Of a stretch of DNA of 11,626 nt, positions 6,685 through 11,626 are shown in pieces; position 1 is the stretch's first letter, and each line of letters begins with the position of its first letter. A program made the translations under genes and the position numbers. This DNA comes from an uncultured Bacteroidales bacterium. Its GTDB lineage: Bacteria > Bacteroidota > Bacteroidia > Bacteroidales > Paludibacteraceae. The notes below the pieces were generated by a model, which saw nothing but the letters and a program-made list of their open reading frames with translations, had not been told where the DNA came from and ran no database searches. The stretch is from assembly GCA_903899865.1 (NCBI GenBank), contig CAIUKZ010000390.1:1-11626 (forward strand). The letters run 5' to 3'.

Positions 6685-7152
6685 TTATTTTTTGGCAGGT
6701 AAGAGAATCTGTTCCTTTACGATGTAAATTTCACTTCGCATAGAAGGAAATGCTTTAATTAACTCTGTTTGAAAGCTTTGGGCATCGGCTTGAGTGGCAA
6801 AATCACCAACACGAACTTTCCATGAAGGTGAGGTGTAAATGACATAAATGCTTTGTTGGGGAAATGCTTCTTTTATTTGCCCTTCAATGTTATAGGCATC
6901 AGTTTTGGCTGTTTCCAGATTATTACTTGAAAACACCTGCACTCTATAACCTGGCACCGTCTGCATTCCCTCTTTGACTGAGGCAACGTCCTTGCGTATT
7001 ACCATTTCCTCTAATCGCTTATCTTGAACAATTACTACAGTTCCTGAAGTAGAGTCATTAGCGTTCAATGCATCAAAGATATTTTTCTGAGCAAATAAGT
7101 TTGCACACAAAATCATGAAAAAAACAGTAATAGTAAGATGTTTGCTTTCCAT
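6685..7152 (-). CDS. Secreted SPOR-domain protein
   Basis: The 155-residue product has an N-terminal signal peptide (TITVFFMILCANLFAQ, cleaved near residue 21), a variable linker, and a SPOR domain from about 67 to 150: GYRVQVFSSNNLETAKTDA, then the second half WKVRVGDFATQADAQSFQTEL and SEIYIVKEQI. SPOR domains bind glycan strands of peptidoglycan stripped of stem peptides, usually at division sites, so the protein should sit in the periplasm against the cell wall. A single short protein consisting of signal plus SPOR is common in Bacteroidota. It is the first gene of a two-gene unit with folE, four bases apart. The ATG at 7152 places the signal peptide correctly. No role beyond wall binding can be claimed. 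Confidence 0.9.
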   Translation of the reverse strand: MESKHLTITVFFMILCANLFAQKNIFDALNANDSTSGTVVIVQDKRLEEMVIRKDVASVKEGMQTVPGYRVQVFSSNNLETAKTDAYNIEGQIKEAFPQQSIYVIYTSPSWKVRVGDFATQADAQSFQTELIKAFPSMRSEIYIVKEQILLPAKK

Positions 7153-7278
7153 ACGTTTGTTATTGATTTTTAGTTATCATGCATCACCCGTGTGAATTAG
7201 AATCAAGCTCAGAAATCTGGATTTTTTGGAAATAATGAAAATGTCAGACTTCATCCAAAACACAAGCCAAAGGCGGTG

Positions 7279-7312
7279 CAAAGTTATATAAATGTTGTCG
7301 CTTTTCTTACAA
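7279..7312 (-). promoter_or_regulatory. Promoter of the SPOR-folE unit
   Basis: Read on the minus strand, TAACTTTG (7286 down to 7279) fits TAnnTTTG and is followed by CACCGCC, a typical start region. A TTG at 7312-7310 lies 23 bases upstream, at the long end of the usual spacing. The leader would be about 120 bases. Confidence 0.6.
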
Positions 7313-7350
7313 TTTGACCAAAATACTTCGGAGTCAATAGAGTTAATGAT

Positions 7351-7358
7351 TATCTTTG
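7351..7358 (+). promoter_or_regulatory. Promoter -7 box of ispD
   Basis: TATCTTTG sits 23 bases before the ATG of ispD, with only TTCG (7327-7330) at the -33 distance. The leader would be very short, under 20 bases. Confidence 0.6.
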
Positions 7359-7381
7359 TTACCATTTAAACCGTATTTCTG

Positions 7382-8047
7382 ATGAATTTACCACATGTAG
7401 CGATCATCGTAGCTGGAGGAAAAGGGTTAAGGATGAACGCCGAAATCCCAAAACAATTTCTCGAAATCAACCATCTACCGATCTTGATGCATACGTTGAA
7501 TGCTTTTTCAATGTATGATGCATCTATCCTGTTAATACTGGTTTTGCCAGCCGAACAAGTAGATTTCTGGAAAGAGCTTTGCCACAAACATTCTTTTTCC
7601 ATCTCACACACCATTGTCTGTGGTGGCGATAGTCGGTTTGACTCCGTTAAAAACGGTCTTGATGCGGTAAAAGTTCACTCCATGGTAGCAGTCCATGATG
7701 GCGTGCGACCATTGGTGAGCAAGGATACCATTGCTCGATGTTTTGAGCAGGTGTACCTATATGGGGCTGTGATTCCTACCGTAGAACTGGTGGATAGCAT
7801 CAGACAGCTTACTGATGGGAGAAACATTGCAGTAGACCGCTCAGCTTACCAACTGGTACAAACGCCACAAGTGTTTGACAGCATTATCCTAAAAAATGCT
7901 TATAATCAAGAGTTTTCGCCTCTATTTACTGACGACGCATCAGTGGTAGAAGCCGCAGGAACAGCCGTAAAACTAGTGCAAGGTAATAGAGAAAACATCA
8001 AAATCACCACCGAAATGGATTTAAAAATAGCATCTTTGTTTTTATGA
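7382..8047 (+). CDS. ispD: 2-C-methyl-D-erythritol 4-phosphate cytidylyltransferase
   Basis: IspD joins CTP and methylerythritol phosphate to give CDP-methylerythritol and pyrophosphate, the third step of the MEP route to isoprenoids, in the cytoplasm. The 221-residue length is usual. Motifs run in order: the CTP-binding loop VAGGKGLRM with PKQF (10-26), GGDSRFDSVKNGL (81-93), AVHDGVRPLV (103-112), the YQLVQTPQVF segment (156-165), TDDASVVE (183-190), and GNRENIKITTEMDL (201-214), where the lysine belongs to the substrate site. It is transcribed alone, divergently from the SPOR-folE pair, with a -7 box 23 bases before its start. The presence of this gene implies the MEP pathway rather than mevalonate in this organism. 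The N-terminus begins six residues before the first beta strand, so the ATG is convincing. Confidence 0.96.
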   Translation: MNLPHVAIIVAGGKGLRMNAEIPKQFLEINHLPILMHTLNAFSMYDASILLILVLPAEQVDFWKELCHKHSFSISHTIVCGGDSRFDSVKNGLDAVKVHSMVAVHDGVRPLVSKDTIARCFEQVYLYGAVIPTVELVDSIRQLTDGRNIAVDRSAYQLVQTPQVFDSIILKNAYNQEFSPLFTDDASVVEAAGTAVKLVQGNRENIKITTEMDLKIASLFL

Positions 8048-8137
8048 TCGCCTTGTGTGTGTGTCTAAGATTGCAATATATCCTTTGGATTCAAAACATC
8101 ATTAGTGATTACAACTACGGTAACTATCTATTAAACA

Positions 8138-8338
8138 TTATGTTAATGGAACTGTTTTACCAAATCTGGATTTTCGGAACCATGGCTCATCGAGTATTTC
8201 AGTGTCTGCTGTTGCAGTGATTACAATCGTTTCTTCTATCGCAGGGATATTTATTTTACGGATAATCCCGTTTGGCAAATATGTGGCAGGATAAATAGGG
8301 TAATTAAGAATTGAAAGTCTAATGGTTAATCTAATCAT
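8138..8338 (-). pseudogene. Possible gene fragment or small hypothetical protein
   Basis: From an ATG at 8338 the minus strand encodes 66 residues ending at a TAA at 8138-8140. The middle and end (PATYLPNGIIRKINIPAIEE, then TIVITATADTEILDEPWFRK, then SRFGKTVPLT) read like genuine protein rather than the biased composition of a shadow frame, and nothing lies on the opposite strand. The frame continues upstream of the ATG into the repeat (codons FYED come from it), so the true start, if any, is uncertain. I do not recognise a family. It may be the remnant of a gene cut by the neighbouring mobile element. Confidence 0.25.
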
Positions 8339-8405
8339 GTGAAGTTTCAAATTGATAATAATTTTGAAATCTTCGTAGAAAAACATTCACAAATAATTCA
8401 AAAAA

Positions 8406-8431
8406 GGGGCGTAGCTCCGTAATCTTCGTAG
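8406..8431 (+). repeat. REP-like hairpin element, upstream copy 1
   Basis: GGGGC-GTA-GCTCC folds as a five-base stem (one G-T) with a three-base loop, followed by GTAATCTTCGTAG. The trailing AATCTTCGTAG also occurs at 8368-8378, 53 bases earlier, so the repeat unit was once longer. Confidence 0.8.
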
Positions 8432-8457
8432 AAAAAATGATAATACACAAACACTAA

Positions 8458-8483
8458 GGGGCGTAGCCCTGTAATCTTTGTAA
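8458..8483 (+). repeat. REP-like hairpin element, upstream copy 2
   Basis: GGGGC-GTA-GCCCT folds with the same shape as copy 1, 52 bases after it and in the same orientation, followed by GTAATCTTTGTAA, which runs directly into the transposase start codon at 8486. Confidence 0.85.
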
Positions 8484-8485
8484 TA

Positions 8486-8947
8486 ATGGCAAATACATAC
8501 ACACAATTATATATACAATTTGTTTTTTCGGTCAAAGGGCGTCTAAACCTTATTAATGAACGCTTTAGAGATGAACTTGAAAAAGTAATTTGTGGTATTG
8601 TTACAAACCAAAAATGCAAAACATACGCAATTTATTGTAACCCCGATCACATGCACATTTTTATTGGGATGCACCCAGCAATCTCTCCTGCCAAATTGAT
8701 GGAACAGGTTAAATCGAGTTCTTCCAAATGGTTGAATGATAAAAAATACGTTTCAGACAAATTTGCGTGGCAAGAGGGTTATGGGGCTTTTACCTATTCC
8801 AAATCGCAGATCGACAATGTAGTGAAATACATTTTGAATCAGCCCGAACATCATAAAAAACAATCGTTCAGGGATGAATATATGTTGCTGTTGGAAAAAT
8901 TTGAAATTGAATATGATACAAAATATTTGTTTGAATGGTATGATTGA
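8486..8947 (+). CDS. IS200-like / REP-associated tyrosine (Y1, HUH) transposase
   Basis: The 153-residue protein is a single-domain HUH nuclease. The metal-binding motif is H55-M56-H57 in NPDHMHIFIG, and the catalytic tyrosine is most likely Y115 in VVKYILNQPEHH, where Q119 follows four residues later as in IS200 transposases. FVFSVKGR near the start and WQEGYGAFTYSKSQ (95-108) are typical of the Bacteroidota branch. Such enzymes cut single-stranded DNA at hairpins and join it through a phosphotyrosine. No key residue is missing and the frame is intact, so it could be active. There is no accessory tnpB gene. It is bracketed by inverted copies of a small hairpin element, the arrangement of REP-associated (RAYT) rather than classical IS200 genes. 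The start ATG lies three bases after an upstream repeat, and no promoter is visible, consistent with low expression. Confidence 0.9.
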   Translation: MANTYTQLYIQFVFSVKGRLNLINERFRDELEKVICGIVTNQKCKTYAIYCNPDHMHIFIGMHPAISPAKLMEQVKSSSSKWLNDKKYVSDKFAWQEGYGAFTYSKSQIDNVVKYILNQPEHHKKQSFRDEYMLLLEKFEIEYDTKYLFEWYD

Positions 8948-8948
8948 A

Positions 8949-8969
8949 AGATTGCAGGGCTACGCCCCT
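8949..8969 (-). repeat. REP-like hairpin element, inverted downstream copy
   Basis: The reverse complement of these 21 bases matches 8457-8477 at 20 positions (one T-C change). It starts two bases after the transposase stop codon. GGGC-TAC-GCCC (8957-8967) forms the hairpin. Together with upstream copy 2 it makes an almost perfect inverted pair around the gene. Confidence 0.88.
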
Positions 8970-9005
8970 CAAAAAACAAAAATTCAACTATCTACTAAGA
9001 TAACA

Positions 9006-9049
9006 CAGCTACGCTGCTATTTCACGGTCTTAATTCAAGGATGTAGTCC
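9006..9049. repeat. Two diverged hairpins of the same design
   Basis: CAGC-TAC-GCTG (9006-9016) and GGAT-GTA-GTCC (9039-9049, last pair T-G) keep the four-base stem and the three-base TAC/GTA loop of the REP-like elements although stem bases have changed on both sides together. Flanking bases no longer match the full element. Confidence 0.45.
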
Positions 9050-9114
9050 AAAAATAATCATTTCACATGAGACCTTAATTGACAATTGAAAGAATTCATA
9101 TTTAGAACTTTAAT

Positions 9115-11211
9115 ATGGACATATACAACCAAGATATCAAATTCCTTGCTGGTGTAGGACCAAAAAAAGCCGAATTGCTTCGGACAGAATTGGGATTGAG
9201 CACACCGGAGGATTTGCTACGCTACTATCCCTACAAGTACGTGGATAGAAGTCGGTTTTATTATCTCCATGAGATAAGTGCAGACACGGCATATATTCAG
9301 GTAAAAGGGCAGATAGTCAAGTTTGAAAAAGTCGGCGAAGGACGCAATCAACGGCTAACAGCTATATTTACAGATGGGAAAAGTTCCATTGAGTTGGTCT
9401 GGTTCAAAGGGATTAAATACATCACCGAAAATTACAAACCACGCATCGACTACGTGATTTTCGGAAAACCTACAGCCTTTAATGGTAAATATAACATAGC
9501 TCACCCTGAAATAGAACTGGCTTCAAAAACTCCACCTGCCGACCAACTTGGGCTTCAACCGTATTACAATACTTCCGAGAAAATGAAAAGCAGCTACTTG
9601 AACTCCAAAGCGTTGCAAAAAATCATTTTTCCCATTGTACAACAAATAAAACTGGGTATTCCAGAAACTCTCCCTGCCTATATTTTGAAAAAATTTGCAT
9701 TGATGAATCTTACGGATTCATTGGTCAACGTTCATTTTCCCAAAAATGCAGACACTCTGAGAAAAGCCCGTCAGCGGTTGAAATTCGAAGAGCTATTTTA
9801 CATTCAACTCAGCATCCTTCGGCAGACCAAATGGAGGGATATGCATTCTGTGGGATTCGTGTTTCCTATCATTGGACATTATTTTAATACTTTCTACAAG
9901 GATTATTTGCCGTTTGAACTGACTGGAGCCCAGAAAAGAGTTTTAAAGGAAATCAGGCTGGATGTGGGCACTGGCAAGCAAATGAATCGGCTACTGCAAG
10001 GCGATGTAGGAAGTGGAAAAACCCTGGTGGCACTGATGACCATGCTGATGGCTGTAGACAATGGCTACCAAGCATGCATCATGGCTCCTACGGAAATTCT
10101 AGCCACGCAGCACTTTGTCACCATTCAAGATTTTCTGAAAGATCTGGGGGTAAATACTGCTTTGCTCACTGGATCTACCAAACCCAAAGAACGAGTGCCC
10201 ATTCATAAACAACTGCAATCGGGCGAACTCCATATTCTTATTGGCACTCATGCGCTGCTTGAAGATGTGGTGCAGTTTAAAAACTTGGGACTGGTGGTGA
10301 TTGACGAGCAACACCGATTTGGTGTAGAGCAACGCTCACGGCTATGGAAGAAAAACTCTCAACCACCGCACATCCTAGTCATGACAGCCACACCCATACC
10401 TCGTACACTGGCCATGACACTTTACGGCGACCTTAGTGTGTCGGTGATTGATGAACTTCCTCCCGGCAGAAAACCCATCGAAACACTCCACTATTTTGAA
10501 AACAAGCGCCAAGCGCTTAATGGATTTATAGCCAAACAGGTAGAGCTTGGCAGACAAATCTACATTGTGTATCCACTCATTCAGGAGTCAGAAAAAATGG
10601 ATCTCAAAAACCTGGAGGAAGGCTATCAATATGTACAAGAAACATTCCCTCATTACAAAATCAGCATGGTACACGGCAAACTTAAGCCTGCCGAAAAAGA
10701 ATACCAAATGCAACGATTCGTAAGTGGCGAGACGCAAATAATGGTAGCTACCACGGTGATAGAAGTGGGTGTGAATGTACCCAATGCTTCGGTGATGATT
10801 ATCGAAAATGCCGAGCGATTTGGGCTATCGCAGTTGCACCAGCTACGCGGACGCGTGGGGCGTGGGGCCGAACAGTCATACTGCCTACTGATTACAGGCT
10901 TCAAACTGGCTACAGACACCCGTAAGCGAATGGAAATAATGACAAGAACCAACGATGGATTTGAAATTTCAGAAGCAGATCTTCAGATTCGTGGACCTGG
11001 CGACATGGACGGAACACAGCAAAGTGGCATGCCATTCGAACTTAAAATAGCCAATCTGGCTCAAGATGGGAAAATGCTCGAAATAGCTCGAAATACAGCC
11101 ATGGAAATTTTGGACGAAGACCCACAACTTGCTAGCGAAGAAAACTTAGTATTGGCGAAACAACTAAGCAAATTGAATACAAATACGATGAATTGGGGCA
11201 CAATAAGTTAA
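9115..11211 (+). CDS. recG: ATP-dependent DNA helicase RecG
   Basis: RecG reverses stalled replication forks and branch-migrates Holliday junctions and R- or D-loops in the cytoplasm. The 698-residue protein is full length. It begins with a helix-hairpin-helix-like FLAGVGPKKAELL (10-22), then the OB-fold wedge domain that grips the branch point (about 59-134). The helicase core has GDVGSGKT (296-303, Walker A), DEQH (397-400, motif II), TATPIPRTLAMT (424-435, motif III) and QLHQLRGRVGRG (573-584, motif VI), followed by the RecG-specific EADLQIRGPGDMDGTQQSG (620-638). All catalytic residues are intact. The ATG at 9115 lies just two residues before the conserved start. Its upstream side is the transposase island, so the element inserted close to but not within its control region; I cannot point to a promoter box with confidence. 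Confidence 0.97.
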   Translation: MDIYNQDIKFLAGVGPKKAELLRTELGLSTPEDLLRYYPYKYVDRSRFYYLHEISADTAYIQVKGQIVKFEKVGEGRNQRLTAIFTDGKSSIELVWFKGIKYITENYKPRIDYVIFGKPTAFNGKYNIAHPEIELASKTPPADQLGLQPYYNTSEKMKSSYLNSKALQKIIFPIVQQIKLGIPETLPAYILKKFALMNLTDSLVNVHFPKNADTLRKARQRLKFEELFYIQLSILRQTKWRDMHSVGFVFPIIGHYFNTFYKDYLPFELTGAQKRVLKEIRLDVGTGKQMNRLLQGDVGSGKTLVALMTMLMAVDNGYQACIMAPTEILATQHFVTIQDFLKDLGVNTALLTGSTKPKERVPIHKQLQSGELHILIGTHALLEDVVQFKNLGLVVIDEQHRFGVEQRSRLWKKNSQPPHILVMTATPIPRTLAMTLYGDLSVSVIDELPPGRKPIETLHYFENKRQALNGFIAKQVELGRQIYIVYPLIQESEKMDLKNLEEGYQYVQETFPHYKISMVHGKLKPAEKEYQMQRFVSGETQIMVATTVIEVGVNVPNASVMIIENAERFGLSQLHQLRGRVGRGAEQSYCLLITGFKLATDTRKRMEIMTRTNDGFEISEADLQIRGPGDMDGTQQSGMPFELKIANLAQDGKMLEIARNTAMEILDEDPQLASEENLVLAKQLSKLNTNTMNWGTIS

Positions 11212-11226
11212 AAAAGTGGAAGTTTT

Positions 11227-11258
11227 TTTGCATAGACCATTCCTTTTCGTTATTTTTG
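11227..11258 (+). promoter_or_regulatory. Promoter of ndk
   Basis: TTTG (11227-11230), 20 bases, then TATTTTTG (11251-11258) form a canonical Bacteroidota promoter. It begins 16 bases after the recG stop, so ndk is probably transcribed independently with a leader of about 45 bases. Confidence 0.8.
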
Positions 11259-11311
11259 AAGAGCATTGATAAAAAAACAAATTTGCATAGCACACAACTA
11301 ATCAAAAAATT

Positions 11312-11626
11312 ATGGAAAAAACACTTGTAATTTTAAAACCTTGTACAGTGCGTAGAGGGTTGGTTGGTGAGATTACTCATCGTTTTGAACGAAAGGGATT
11401 ACAGTTGTGTGGCATGAAGATGATGCATCTGGATGATACTATTTTGAGCGAACACTACGCACATTTAGCCGAGCTCCCTTTTTTCCAACGAATAAAAAAT
11501 GCGATGATGGCTGCGCCAGTGATTGTGACTTGCTGGAAAGGGAAAGACGCTGTGCATGTGGTCAGAGAATTGGGTGGAAAGACTAACGGAAGAGTGGCTG
11601 CGCCAGGAACGATAAGAGGTGATTAC
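11312..11626 (+). CDS. ndk: Nucleoside diphosphate kinase (3' end outside window)
   Basis: The first 105 residues are present. Ndk moves the terminal phosphate of ATP to other nucleoside diphosphates through a phosphohistidine and so balances the NTP and dNTP pools in the cytoplasm. The start MEKTLVILKPCTVRRGLVGEI carries the conserved lysine (K9) of the KP motif, followed by RFERKGLQLCGMKMMHL, the FF-containing helix (LPFFQRI) and TNGRVAAPGTIRGDY, the nucleotide-binding segment with its conserved arginine. GRVAAPGTIRGDY is the form seen in Bacteroidota enzymes. The catalytic histidine lies beyond the window edge, so activity cannot be judged. The frame is open to the last base. Confidence 0.95.
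   Translation, partial: MEKTLVILKPCTVRRGLVGEITHRFERKGLQLCGMKMMHLDDTILSEHYAHLAELPFFQRIKNAMMAAPVIVTCWKGKDAVHVVRELGGKTNGRVAAPGTIRGDY

Larger units (their letters stand above)
8048..8485. other. 438-base gap before the transposase gene
   Basis: The first part holds a short GT run near 8057-8067 and no recognised site. A minus-strand frame (8138-8338) looks somewhat protein-like and is listed separately. From 8368 the sequence becomes tandem copies of the transposase-associated repeat. I see no Bacteroidota promoter box here. Confidence 0.5.

Noticed and set aside
8368..8483. Possible CRISPR array because of regularly spaced repeats
   Set aside because: Only two full units, imperfect repeats, a transposase instead of cas genes next door, and matching inverted copies downstream.
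8874..9089. Open frame overlapping the transposase end and the downstream repeats
   Set aside because: Different frame from the transposase, passes through repeat sequence, and its translation has no recognisable features.
10099..10952. Minus-strand frames within recG
   Set aside because: Antisense shadows of the helicase core coding sequence.

Overview
The window looks like an ordinary chromosomal segment of a Bacteroidota (Bacteroidetes) bacterium. Several genes are preceded by the phylum's promoter type (TTTG, about 19-20 bases, then TAnnTTTG). Shine-Dalgarno sites are weak or absent. One secreted protease ends in a type IX secretion (T9SS) sorting domain. The gene set (RNase III, FolE, IspD, RecG, Ndk, a small wHTH protein of Bacteroidota type) fits the same group. 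Genus cannot be read from the sequence.

Layout, left to right. The 3' end of an RNase III gene (1-231) is followed by a 583-base gap with a cluster of GC-rich hairpins. A long-chain acyl-CoA synthetase (815-2614) and a 65-residue winged-helix protein with its own promoter and terminator (2801-2998) come next. A short tRNA unit follows: tRNA-Gly(GCC), then tRNA-Leu(UAA), with a canonical promoter in front and a strong terminator behind. Broken copies of tRNA-Gly sequence lie on both sides of the intact gene. The next transcription unit encodes a small lipoprotein and an M64 (IgA-peptidase family) metalloprotease with a T9SS tail, perhaps also the C_GCAxxG_C_C protein behind it. Converging on this from the right is a minus-strand pair, a secreted SPOR-domain protein and folE, four bases apart. 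Divergent from that pair is ispD (7382-8047).

From 8048 to 9114 the window changes character. It holds an IS200-like / REP-associated tyrosine transposase gene (8486-8947). Two tandem copies of a small hairpin element precede it, an inverted copy follows it directly, and two further diverged hairpins of the same shape lie behind. This is the most mobile-looking part of the window. recG (9115-11211) and the 5' part of ndk (11312 to the window edge) complete it.

Most genes are housekeeping: lipid activation, translation, pterin and isoprenoid synthesis, replication-fork repair and nucleotide pools. I did not find a clearly new multi-gene system. The observations most worth a second look are the transposase with its hairpin family, the broken tRNA-Gly copies, and the lipoprotein/M64 pair.
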